Assembly (NCBI RefSeq): GCF_017498085.1
Contig: NZ_JAGBKM010000021.1
Coordinates: forward strand, 1 to 59,464
Length of the DNA stretch: 59,464 nucleotides
Direction: 5' to 3'
Source of the DNA: Psychrobacter coccoides
GTDB lineage: Bacteria > Pseudomonadota > Gammaproteobacteria > Pseudomonadales > Moraxellaceae
Within the stretch, counting starts at the first letter, position 1. Every line of letters begins with the position of its first letter. Below, piece after piece: positions 18,501 through 26,342 of this stretch. Both the position numbers and the translations under genes were made by a program. Under the pieces are notes generated by a model that saw nothing but the letters and a program-made list of their open reading frames with translations, was not told where the DNA came from and did not search any database.

Positions 18501-20095
18501 GTAACAAAGAAAAATACGGACTTTATCTGTATAACGAACAACACTCAGATAATGAACAGACGTCACTTGAGCAGACGCCTATCAGCAATCGACGTCGGTT
18601 TTCTGCGGTAAAAAGCTCTGCGGCCACCGAAGACTACTATACCAAAATCGAGACGCAAGAAGGCTTTGAAGAGCTACGTCGACTCGGCTATGTGGCCTTC
18701 ACTCGTGCCAGTGAGCAGTTGTATGTGGTGCTAAAAGATCCAAGCGATACAAGAGATATGACACGTAAACCCGTATTTTATTGGTTTGAAGCTACCGAGC
18801 ATAAGTTTGAGTTACCCGATAGACTCAAAGGCATTATCGGTATGATTAGAGGACAGCGTGTCACTGAGTTTGTTAGTGACTTAGCCGAGCAGGTGGGTTC
18901 GAATACGCCAAACACTGATGCTAATACTAAATCTAGTGTAGAGCGTACAGAGCCCATAGAGTATGCTGAGTTTTCGCAAGTAATGAAAAACCGTTATTTC
19001 CATGGTTGGGCCAAGACCAGCTTTACCGCTTTGGCTCGTCAGCTAGATGAATCAATGCAGGCGATGGTGGTCGTGGATGAGCGTATTGATGACGCACTAG
19101 ATATCAATCCTATGGCAGCGCTGCGCTCACTATCAGTGGAACCAAGCGATGATGCATCCTCAACCCTTAATTATAGCCATGATGCCAAAGCAGAAGACGA
19201 TATCCGCTTTACCTTTACCAAAGGGGCCAATGCAGGTACGTTTTTGCACGAAATATTTGAAAAAATCGACTTTCATGATCACTCTCAATGGTCCACTATC
19301 ATCGACCGGGCAGTCAGTGGTTATCAGCTGCCGATAGTCTATAGCAGCGCTGAACAGCAAGCTCGACTGTTGCAAATGCAGCAGGCAAATCATTCAGGAG
19401 CGCTGAATACACTTTCGCCAGCAGAGTCAGTAGATGCGAGCAAACATGACGCCTTGTTGGGCTGGATTGAAGAGGTGCTAGATACACCGTTATTGGCATC
19501 AAATCAGCCGTTACGTGCGCTTGATTCGACACAGCGTTTTGCTGAATTGGCGTTTAATATGGGACTCTCAGAGCGTTTTAGAGCGCAAGATATCACTCAG
19601 TTGTTTGAGCAGCATCTGCCCCATGAGACCGACAAGCACGTCAGACTAATACCACAAGACAGAGCGCATCTGTATCGTTATTTACGTGGTGAAATTGATT
19701 TGGTGTATGAGTATGCTGGCAAGTACTATGTCGTCGACTATAAAAGTAATTATCTAGGAAATAGCCTAAGTGATTATGATGAGGACATGCTCAAAAAAGC
19801 CATGTCAAAAGCAGGATACTGGCTACAAGCGGCCATTTATCAGGTTGCCTTACATCGATTTTTAGCGATGAGAATACCTGACTATATTGGTAATGAAGAT
19901 AAGTATCTCGGCGCAGTAGAGTATGTGTTTTTACGAGGCGTCTATGACCCACAATCCTATGACGATGGCGCACAGCCACCAAAGAGCAAGGCAGACGACG
20001 AGGCTGGCCATAGTAGACGCTATGGGTTAGTCACTTGGGATATTCCTATTGATTTTATTAAAAGCTTAGACCAGCTATTTGGTATGCCAGATTAA
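15566..20095 (+). CDS. recB: RecBCD exonuclease V beta subunit RecB
   Basis: RecB is the 3'-5' helicase and nuclease subunit. The UvrD-type helicase starts at Walker A ASAGTGKTWTLT (about residue 75) with FTRAAAAEMRQRI; VALIDESQDIN is the Walker B region, GDPKQAIYGFRGGDV motif III and MTIHKSKGLEFPIVYV motif V. The nuclease domain near residues 1375-1395 keeps GEIDLVYEY (catalytic Asp) and VVDYKSNYLG (DxK pair). GGAGG six bases before ATG 15566, overlapping the end of recC, supports translational coupling. At 1,509 residues it is about 330 longer than E. coli RecB, with a charged N-terminal extension of about 60 residues and several Asp/Ser/Gln-rich loops. There is no ptrA between recC and recB, unlike E. 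coli. Confidence 0.96.
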   Translation: MTDKTISLNASDERLDQIRIDEPRDGFDNPMTKGADIDKSTEKKSAKDIDKGRPKEEVTPAIDIALTGQHLIEASAGTGKTWTLTGIVLRLLIEARRAPEQIIATTFTRAAAAEMRQRIHDRLVDFYQLLQWVNTLSAEPSHKEHLYPAALQVVPASDQDKQPQDSDKTINQDLEYDNKTLAEKRLQLKKMREKWLMTQAAYARLDETMQDPVNLHLIGYLLDHVHSYSMVEAIRRTALVLTTLDKLFVGTLDSLAQKWLAEYSSETGHQQGMAIIEDSSIEQVTDSIIHDELRQFQSRLYHEQPKLYALLDQQGKLTTVGDHKSYVTRSLNFISAPIDEVPVSDFSFAGYERLIRSIIERSDELDGFFQPDGEYYKVPKGQLFNNRGEWPKIIQTLKESGVAAYGFISNKSKKTSKLIEAFLKTDNIGSQFRVPQDGKRINLIFNELQVVRDFKRYIEESNTLEKYIITILANLNRHIVLAVRNRLPVILEERKETTFSLQMVRLNQALTGNQGPKLARYIRHHYPVALIDESQDINGEQATMIESIYLPKKKPTDSDKQSTSHKTHHEFVLLVGDPKQAIYGFRGGDVANYNYMKSQFNKDSLWTLDVNRRSNAGVIEALNCWFGMPTATTDNNKLAQLGTGIYYQHIKAAKTDSQLSWFDASQSHNIDSPYSSHKLITDVLSAQPVSVLHTPYDKALDYDEYEVTAQHIATLLNSQQTLQDKPIAPSDIGVLARTKKDLKRVEDELVKLGVPTLTTSDVSIFETIMAEDVAALLSAMLYPYRHDMVNRVLTSHMYGLSIKEVKAMMVDYESEVAERDDALDNGALGNSIDSSALTDSTMIRHNKSYQDFITHLKQGAQNWQHFGILSALHYLLDKNPIQPQGVWQALAAHPEGDRHIMDLRHVLDVLAQYGVGMGEHELLAWFRQHLDAAPSSDWAKQYPLPTESGVQLMTIHKSKGLEFPIVYVLGMGDASRQSGNKEKYGLYLYNEQHSDNEQTSLEQTPISNRRRFSAVKSSAATEDYYTKIETQEGFEELRRLGYVAFTRASEQLYVVLKDPSDTRDMTRKPVFYWFEATEHKFELPDRLKGIIGMIRGQRVTEFVSDLAEQVGSNTPNTDANTKSSVERTEPIEYAEFSQVMKNRYFHGWAKTSFTALARQLDESMQAMVVVDERIDDALDINPMAALRSLSVEPSDDASSTLNYSHDAKAEDDIRFTFTKGANAGTFLHEIFEKIDFHDHSQWSTIIDRAVSGYQLPIVYSSAEQQARLLQMQQANHSGALNTLSPAESVDASKHDALLGWIEEVLDTPLLASNQPLRALDSTQRFAELAFNMGLSERFRAQDITQLFEQHLPHETDKHVRLIPQDRAHLYRYLRGEIDLVYEYAGKYYVVDYKSNYLGNSLSDYDEDMLKKAMSKAGYWLQAAIYQVALHRFLAMRIPDYIGNEDKYLGAVEYVFLRGVYDPQSYDDGAQPPKSKADDEAGHSRRYGLVTWDIPIDFIKSLDQLFGMPD

Positions 20096-20155
20096 GACAA
20101 ATCAAAGCTATAACCGCATCAATCGTTCGTTTATAACAATAGAGAACCACACAAC

Positions 20156-22369
20156 ATGAGCAAACCTAGTAATAATAAGAGCATTGTTGGCGCACAAGAG
20201 AGTTGGGCCAGCAACATCAGTGACTATATACTGCTGCGTCGTCAGCAAACCAAAGCAGCATATCAAACGACGACTGCCAATGACGAGGTCAATACTGATG
20301 CTAAAATGGAGCATAATATAAAAGATAACGGCTTGTTTCATGCCTTGTTGATTATGTTGGCCACTCATTTGGAAGAGGGGCATACCGTATTAACAATCGA
20401 AGCGGATCTGCATGAGACACCAACGCAAGGTCGGATTAACGGTGAATCAGTTACGCTTTATGCTTGGCAACAGCGTTTATTACGCTTACTGGCAGCGCCA
20501 ATTCTGCCATTAGCCAAAAGACAGATAGAGGCCCTAATAGAGATACCTACAGATGAGATTTCTAGCGCTGAATCATCGTTATTTGAATTATTGGACGTTT
20601 TGTTTATTAGACAGTCGCAGACGTGGGCGCAGTTAGCACTTAGCAATCACGACAAAGAAATGCTCAGCAAGCGATTTAACTTAGTTACAGCATTCTATGA
20701 TCTACTGAAAAACAGCGACTTTAGCACATTTGTGCAAACGGTTGCTAAGCACAGATTACTTGCCGATGTGAACTGTCATGATATAAATAGCCTAAGCAGA
20801 ACAAATCAACCAATCATTTACCAAGCTACTAAAAACAAAAAAAACGTAACCACCCAATCCATCACCTTTTGGATACACCGTACATGGCAAGCAGAGTACA
20901 ACTTAGCCAATAATATCTACAATATCTTAAATCAGCAGATCACCCCGTTAAAGATATCCATACCCAAAAACTTAAATAAGCAGCAAGTGGCTGCCATTAA
21001 TATTGCCAATAACCATGCTTTTAGTATTATTACAGGTGGACCGGGTACAGGTAAAACTTATACTGTTGCTCAGTTGGTCATTGCACTACAACAAGCGGCT
21101 GAGAGTGGGGGAGAAGCACATAAAAGCATTAAGTTTAGTACCGACAGTGCCAGCCTAGCATTGGCGGCACCGACGGGCAAAGCAGCTCAGCGTATGCAAG
21201 AGTCGCTACAAGCCGCTCTAGACGTGGCAAATGTCGAGCTGCAGTTGCAAGAGGCCAAGACCATTCATCGTTTATTAGGTATTGGTCGGACGGGTCGACC
21301 TCGCTACGATGCAAACAACCCACTTGGTGAAGATATCATTATCGTCGATGAAGCCTCGATGCTAGGAGTAGAGCTTGCAAACAATCTCGTCAGTGCTATA
21401 AAGCCTGGTGCCAGGTTGATATTGTTAGGCGATGCGAACCAGCTGGCCGCAGTAGATGCAGGCGCCGTATTGGCTGACCTGTGCCGTATTCCTGCCTTGT
21501 ATTCCATACATGCGCAGCTCACTGAGAGCCGGCGCTTCGATGCTGACTCAGGTATTGGTAAGCTCGCCCATCAGATCAACAAGCCTGACACTGACTTGCA
21601 AGCTATCTGGCAATTACTAAGGCAGGATAAAACATTAAATTTTAATGCTGTTAATATGGTAAACATGGAAGCGTCTATTGATAATACATTTAAAAATAGC
21701 CTAAGCAAAAATAATTATTTAAAAAGAATATCAAAAAACTATATCAATTATATATACCAAATAAAAAAACTAATAAACCATCCAATAGAAAAATCCATGC
21801 CAGAACAAGTAAAAAACACCATTACTCTACTAACAGACAGCTTTAATCAATTTAGAGTATTAAGTGCAGGTCATAATGGTGAATGGGGCGATCGTCATAT
21901 CAATAATTATCTGACTCAGTGGCATTTGACTGAGCTAGAGCTACCATTGGGTCAGAATACTTGGTTTCATGGTCGTCCTGTGATGATATTGCAAAACAAT
22001 TACGAGCTTGGGCTTTTTAATGGTGATATAGGATTTTGTTTGCAGGTAGAGGGCAGTGCTGATCGGTTAGAGGTGTTTTTTGAAAATAAAACTCAAGGTA
22101 TCGCAGTCAATTTATTAAATGAAGAATTGGTGGCGACGGCTTATGCGATGACCATTCATAAGTCGCAAGGGTCTGAATTTGATCATGTAGCCATCACTTT
22201 TGACAGCAGTCATATACGTCTACTGAGTAAAGAGCTCATTTATACTGCCGTTACTCGAGCCAAAAAACATGTCACCATTTATAGCACCAAGCAAGCTTTT
22301 GAGCTGGCAGTACAGACACCAACCGAACGATATACAGGTCTTGGCTTACAGTTTGAAAATCTGGACTGA
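20156..22369 (+). CDS. recD: RecBCD exonuclease V alpha subunit RecD
   Basis: RecD is the 5'-3' SF1B helicase of RecBCD. Walker A is TGGPGTGKTYTVAQL (about residue 290), followed by APTGKAAQRM, IHRLLGIG, IIVDEASML (Walker B), LLGDANQLAAVDAG and the C-terminal AYAMTIHKSQGSEFDHV and LIYTAVTRAKKHV. The protein has 737 residues against about 608 in E. coli. Part of the excess is a Lys/Asn/Ile-rich stretch at about residues 490-560 (21630-21830), noticeably more AT-rich than the rest. It follows recB by 60 bases, probably in the same transcript, and ends before a strong terminator. Confidence 0.95.
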   Translation: MSKPSNNKSIVGAQESWASNISDYILLRRQQTKAAYQTTTANDEVNTDAKMEHNIKDNGLFHALLIMLATHLEEGHTVLTIEADLHETPTQGRINGESVTLYAWQQRLLRLLAAPILPLAKRQIEALIEIPTDEISSAESSLFELLDVLFIRQSQTWAQLALSNHDKEMLSKRFNLVTAFYDLLKNSDFSTFVQTVAKHRLLADVNCHDINSLSRTNQPIIYQATKNKKNVTTQSITFWIHRTWQAEYNLANNIYNILNQQITPLKISIPKNLNKQQVAAINIANNHAFSIITGGPGTGKTYTVAQLVIALQQAAESGGEAHKSIKFSTDSASLALAAPTGKAAQRMQESLQAALDVANVELQLQEAKTIHRLLGIGRTGRPRYDANNPLGEDIIIVDEASMLGVELANNLVSAIKPGARLILLGDANQLAAVDAGAVLADLCRIPALYSIHAQLTESRRFDADSGIGKLAHQINKPDTDLQAIWQLLRQDKTLNFNAVNMVNMEASIDNTFKNSLSKNNYLKRISKNYINYIYQIKKLINHPIEKSMPEQVKNTITLLTDSFNQFRVLSAGHNGEWGDRHINNYLTQWHLTELELPLGQNTWFHGRPVMILQNNYELGLFNGDIGFCLQVEGSADRLEVFFENKTQGIAVNLLNEELVATAYAMTIHKSQGSEFDHVAITFDSSHIRLLSKELIYTAVTRAKKHVTIYSTKQAFELAVQTPTERYTGLGLQFENLD

Positions 22370-22391
22370 AAATTGTTAAAATCGTTAAGTA

Positions 22392-22420
22392 AAAAAAGCA
22401 TCCATATTGGATGCTTTTTT
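22392..22420. terminator. Bidirectional Rho-independent terminator
   Basis: A perfect 13-bp stem, AAAAAAGCATCCA / TGGATGCTTTTTT with a 3-base loop. T-runs occur on both strands, between the convergent recD and hpt genes. Confidence 0.9.
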
Positions 22421-22436
22421 GCTTTAAATTATGATA

Positions 22437-23000
22437 TTAGACTTTATCTTCTTTAATGGCATAAATACCTGGTAGATGACGCAAGTAACCATGAAAGTCC
22501 ATGCCACAACCATAAACGTAACGATCATCAACATTGATACCAACGAAGTCAACTTCAAAATTTGCTACTTTACGGTCATGCTGTTTATTAAGTAGGACAC
22601 AGCATTCAATAGAGAGCGGGTTTTCTTTACCCAGTTCTTCTACGATTGCTTTGAGGGTAATGCCTTCATCAAAAATATCATCAATCAATAAGACGTGCTC
22701 ACCCTCGATACTGACATCTGGCTTAAATTTCCAATCAAGCTCATTGGTACCTTCGTTATCACGATAACGTGAAGCATGGATATAATGCATGCGATGATAA
22801 AACGTCAAATGAGTCAGTAGTTGACCTGCTGGGATAAGACCACCATTCATGACGACCATAACAATAGGGTTTAGGCCAGCATAATGTAAATTAAGCTGTG
22901 CAGCGAGACGCTCGTAAGCAGCAGCCACTTCGATACTGCTAATGAGACACTCTGAATTACGCAGGGTTTGTTCTATTTCTTGGTTGCTGATTTGGGTCAT
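22437..23000 (-). CDS. hpt: Hypoxanthine-guanine phosphoribosyltransferase
   Basis: A 187-residue type-I phosphoribosyltransferase of purine salvage, joining hypoxanthine or guanine to PRPP. The PRPP-binding loop is VLLIDDIFDEGITLKAI (about residues 102-118). MVVMNGGLIPAGQLL is the N-terminal flexible loop, followed by a HASRYRD segment. The purine-specificity end is FVGINVDDRYVYGCGMDFHGYLR. ATG 23000 has GAAGG about nine bases upstream. It stands alone between a terminator and a hypothetical gene. The N-terminus (EQTLRNSECLISS) suits the Moraxellaceae/Pseudomonas hypoxanthine phosphoribosyltransferase branch. Confidence 0.9.
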   Translation of the reverse strand: MTQISNQEIEQTLRNSECLISSIEVAAAYERLAAQLNLHYAGLNPIVMVVMNGGLIPAGQLLTHLTFYHRMHYIHASRYRDNEGTNELDWKFKPDVSIEGEHVLLIDDIFDEGITLKAIVEELGKENPLSIECCVLLNKQHDRKVANFEVDFVGINVDDRYVYGCGMDFHGYLRHLPGIYAIKEDKV

Positions 23001-23100
23001 GGGTTGCGCCTTCGATGAAAACTGCTTATTTTAGCAAACTTTGATGAATTTGCCCAATAACTACGACGGATTAACTAACATTTCTTAGGGCTACTAGACT

Positions 23101-23769
23101 CTAGTCTTTTATTTCAACAACAAACGGCTCATAAAAGTTTGCTAACCTTTTAAGTCCAGCATCAGGGAGTTGGGGCAGCAGTTTATGCAGTGCCATACTC
23201 AGCCCCTTATCAATTGCTGCCTTGGCCACTGGAATGGACTTGCGTTTTATCACACCAAGGCTCAAGGTCTCAGTGAAGCGAATGAGAAAGTGGTCAAGAG
23301 AGTCCTCATTGATGGTCTCTAACGCTTTTTCAAAAGCAGGTTTGTCAACAACATCAAGTTTGACAGCTGCAAAACCGTCCATGATGGTTTGTACAGAATC
23401 TGTCGATAGTTTATAGCCCACACGGCGAACCCCGTCATTGTCCACAAACATGGTTTGATGTTTTAAAAAGTTAAAGCTTGGCAGGATATCCTCGTTTTTA
23501 TCCTTACCCAGTAGCACGTTAAGTAGGGTTTCTGTGGTGCGCTCAATCGTACCCACTATTTTTTTCATAGCGGCTTGACGTTCTGAGTTTGGAATGACGT
23601 CAATCAATCCCACCAATAAATTGTCAATCAGCTCACGAGCTATTTGCTGGGTGAGATTATTGCGGTAGGGGTAATAATCCGTTTGTTCATTTGAAGTGAT
23701 GACTCGCTCAGCTTCATCAATCATCTCGTTCAGTTTGTTTGATGGTATAAATCCAAAGTAGTATGTCAT
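23101..23769 (-). CDS. Conserved hypothetical protein
   Basis: A 222-residue soluble protein with no signal peptide or membrane segment. It appears mostly helical, with regular hydrophobic spacing (LIDEAERVI, ARELIDNLLVGLIDVI, IERTTETLLNVLLG), and I do not recognise its family. A short FVDNDGVRRVGYKLS segment looks like a beta hairpin. AAGGG five bases before ATG 23769 gives a credible start. It follows hpt in reverse and stands alone. No function is suggested by sequence or neighbours. Confidence 0.6.
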   Translation of the reverse strand: MTYYFGFIPSNKLNEMIDEAERVITSNEQTDYYPYRNNLTQQIARELIDNLLVGLIDVIPNSERQAAMKKIVGTIERTTETLLNVLLGKDKNEDILPSFNFLKHQTMFVDNDGVRRVGYKLSTDSVQTIMDGFAAVKLDVVDKPAFEKALETINEDSLDHFLIRFTETLSLGVIKRKSIPVAKAAIDKGLSMALHKLLPQLPDAGLKRLANFYEPFVVEIKD

Positions 23770-24083
23770 GCCAGCCCTTTAACTAAAAATCTTCAATTAT
23801 CGCTTTCTATAAAAACCATAATCAGGTATTAAAACTGCCTTATTATAACCAAATACTGATTATAAAAAATGATAAAACGCAGACGCATGTAAATGGTTAG
23901 CGTATTGCAACTGACCTAAAAAAGAGGTAGGTAAGTTTTTAGAAGGTTACAACATCTAATAGATAAGCTACAATTGTTTTGACGTACAGAGTAGAGGTTA
24001 TACCAAAAAATCAGTCATATATTAAAAAATACATACAATAAGATGGATCACATCCGTCACTAACTTGTCTAAGGAGAGATAAG
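23770..24083. other. Divergent promoter region upstream of cstA
   Basis: About 310 AT-rich bases between a hypothetical gene (minus) and cstA (plus). The only clear element is the cstA ribosome site CTAAGGAGAGATAAG before ATG 24084. A promoter for each divergent gene is expected here, but no -35/-10 pair was unambiguous. Confidence 0.4.
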
Positions 24084-25763
24084 ATGAATAGTGCCATTGT
24101 ATTACTACTTGGGATTGCTGCCATGCTATGCGGTTATCTGTTTTATTCCAAGTTTATTGCAACGAGGATTTTAGCACTAGACAATAGCCGTCCCACACCG
24201 GCGCATACTATGAAAGACGGCGTGGATTATGTCCCTACCAATAAGTATGTCCTTTGGGGACATCATTTTACATCAGTAGCAGGAGCAGCTCCGATCATCG
24301 GTCCTGCTATTGCGGTAATTTGGGGCTGGGTGCCCGCCGTACTTTGGGTCGTCTTTGGTACGATATTTATGGCGGGTGTGCATGATATGTCGGCGATTTG
24401 GGCCAGTATGCGTAATCGTGGCCAGTCCATCGGTTCTATCGCTGGCAGCGTCATGGGTACACGTGTACGTAGTTTGATGATGGTCGTGATATTCTTATTA
24501 CTGCTTATGGTTAATGCTGTCTTTGGTGTTGCCATCGCTAATATGCTGATCAAAACTCCGTCCGCTGTATTGCCAGTATGGGGAGCATTAATTGTTGCGT
24601 TTATCATTGGTCAATGCATCTATCGCTACAATATGAGTCTCATCTGGGTATCTATCCTTGGCGTGACGGCCTTGTATGGTCTAATCTATCTGGGACCGAT
24701 GTTCCCGGTCGTGCTCCCTGAGACGTTTATGGGGCTACCAGACAATGCCGTCTGGATCATCATCTTATTTACCTATGCTGCGATTGCGTCACTATTGCCA
24801 GTATGGATGCTGTTACAGCCTCGTGATTATATCAATGGGCTACAGTTATTCGTTGGTTTGATTCTCTTGTACGCAGCTATATTTATCTCCACGCCTAATA
24901 TCGTTGCGCCAGCGATCAATACGGACTTACCCGTAGGTACACCATCAATCATGCCACTGCTCTTTGTCACGATTGCTTGCGGTGCTATCTCAGGTTTCCA
25001 TGGTTTAGTGGCGACAGGTACGACCTCCAAGCAGATCGACAAAGAAGAAGACGCCCGTTTTGTCGGTTATTTTGGTGCACTTGGAGAAGGCATGCTCGCC
25101 TTAGGTGCTATTTTGGCTGCTACTGCAGGCTTTGCATCACTGGGTGACTGGCAGGCTGTGTATCAAAAGTTTGGGGACGGTTCTATCGGCGCCTTTATTG
25201 ATGGCGGCGCTGCTATCCTAAATGCAGGCGTTGGCATCGAGATGGTATTGTCTCAGACCATGCTCACTGTAATGGCAGCTTTGTTTGCTGGTACGACTAT
25301 GGATACAGGGGTGCGTCTACAGCGTTATATCTTTCAAGAGTTTGGGGAGTTTTATAACTTACCGATCCTAAGTAAAGGGGTGGTCGCTACGTTGCTTGCA
25401 GTAGGCACGTGTCTGTTATTAGCATTTGGTGCTGGTGGTATCGATGGCTCAGGCGGTATGATCATTTGGCCATTATTCGGTACAACCAACCAATTAATGG
25501 CGGCGCTGACACTGATGATCGTAACCGTTATCTTACTGCGTAACGGCAAGACGGTTTGGTACACCTTAGCGCCGTTATCGTTCTTGCTGGTCATGACGAT
25601 CTTTGCTCTACTTATTCAGCTAAAAACCTTCTACGTTGATGGTAACTGGTTGCTGATTATTATGGATCTCATCATTTTGATTGCCACGATTTTAGTGACT
25701 TTTGAGAGCTTTTCTGTGTTGCGTCGTGAGTGGTCATCACATAAAGGCAAAAACGAGACATAA
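24084..25763 (+). CDS. cstA: CstA-family carbon-starvation carrier
   Basis: A 559-residue inner-membrane protein with about 14-16 hydrophobic helices. CstA hallmarks are GYLFYSKFIATRIL, YVPTNKYVLWGHHFTSVAGAAPI, GPAIAVIWGWVPA and FMAGVHDMSA early, then ISGFHGLVATGTTSKQI, FAGTTMDTGVRLQRYI and LFGTTNQLMAAL. Characterised members import pyruvate or peptides during carbon limitation. At 559 residues it is shorter than E. coli CstA and BtsT (about 700) and ends soon after the core, typical of a short subgroup. AAGGAG lies upstream of ATG 24084. No two-component system is adjacent, so the usual BtsSR-type control is not visible here. Confidence 0.92.
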   Translation: MNSAIVLLLGIAAMLCGYLFYSKFIATRILALDNSRPTPAHTMKDGVDYVPTNKYVLWGHHFTSVAGAAPIIGPAIAVIWGWVPAVLWVVFGTIFMAGVHDMSAIWASMRNRGQSIGSIAGSVMGTRVRSLMMVVIFLLLLMVNAVFGVAIANMLIKTPSAVLPVWGALIVAFIIGQCIYRYNMSLIWVSILGVTALYGLIYLGPMFPVVLPETFMGLPDNAVWIIILFTYAAIASLLPVWMLLQPRDYINGLQLFVGLILLYAAIFISTPNIVAPAINTDLPVGTPSIMPLLFVTIACGAISGFHGLVATGTTSKQIDKEEDARFVGYFGALGEGMLALGAILAATAGFASLGDWQAVYQKFGDGSIGAFIDGGAAILNAGVGIEMVLSQTMLTVMAALFAGTTMDTGVRLQRYIFQEFGEFYNLPILSKGVVATLLAVGTCLLLAFGAGGIDGSGGMIIWPLFGTTNQLMAALTLMIVTVILLRNGKTVWYTLAPLSFLLVMTIFALLIQLKTFYVDGNWLLIIMDLIILIATILVTFESFSVLRREWSSHKGKNET

Positions 25764-25783
25764 TGCTTAAAAACCATATAAGC

Positions 25784-25818
25784 AAAAAAAACGCTGGCAG
25801 CCATTGCTGGCGTTTTTA
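25784..25818 (+). terminator. Rho-independent terminator after cstA
   Basis: AAAAACGC / GCGTTTTT arms enclose a short internal loop and are followed by T-rich sequence, 20 bases after the cstA stop. Confidence 0.75.
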
Positions 25819-25918
25819 CGTTTTGAGATTGTGTTTTGAGATGATGAAGCATAAGGTTGGCGCAGCGCAACCCGCCACTTAATGATACTATCTAATAGAT
25901 GAGTTCATAAACTACCGA

Positions 25919-25933
25919 CCACCTAAAAGGTGG
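25919..25933 (+). repeat. Short hairpin upstream of the cory-CC-star gene
   Basis: CCACCT-AAA-AGGTGG, a 6-bp perfect stem with a 3-base loop, inside CTACCGACCACCTAAAAGG then TGGGGGAGTTC. Similar hairpins occur at the right ends of IS200/IS605 elements, so this may be an abandoned element end or a leader structure. No transposase sequence adjoins it. Confidence 0.4.
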
Positions 25934-25985
25934 GGGAGTTCTGCGCTGAAAATGTTGAAGCTAATGTTAAAACTAAGGCGAAACC

Positions 25986-26261
25986 ATGGATGACATAAAA
26001 AACGACCAACCGCTGTGGCAAAGATTCCTTGCAGGGCTTAATGAGTTTTACCATGCACCGTATCGACAAGCGATGGCACGAGCAGCACGTGATGAAGAGG
26101 ATTTGTTTATGCTCATGATGTTTGCTGAGAGTCTCGGTATTGATAATCCAGCCAGCTTTTATACCCTTGAGCTGCAGCCGCTATTTTTGGAGAACTTTCA
26201 TGATTGGCATACACGTATGGGTATGGAGAAATGTCCTTTTGACCATATTGGCTGCTGCTAG
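25986..26261 (+). CDS. cory-CC-star family small protein
   Basis: A 91-residue cytosolic protein matching the family named for its Cys-Cys-stop C-terminus: ALxRFxAGLNEFYHAPYRQAM-like start, DEEDLFMLMMFAESLGIDNPASFYTLEL core, and the tail MEKCPFDHIGCC followed directly by the stop. A third Cys precedes the terminal pair. ATG 25986 has AAGG seven bases upstream. It lies 81 bases before an ArsA-type ATPase on the same strand, a pairing I recall for this family. The terminal Cys pair could bind a metal or serve as a short tail handled by the ATPase. The role is unknown. Confidence 0.75.
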   Translation: MDDIKNDQPLWQRFLAGLNEFYHAPYRQAMARAARDEEDLFMLMMFAESLGIDNPASFYTLELQPLFLENFHDWHTRMGMEKCPFDHIGCC

Positions 26262-26342
26262 TGCGCTGGCTGATTGGATGGTCAGTACAGAAAATATGAT
26301 AACTATGATAACAAAGCATTTAAACAAAGATGAGTAATCATT

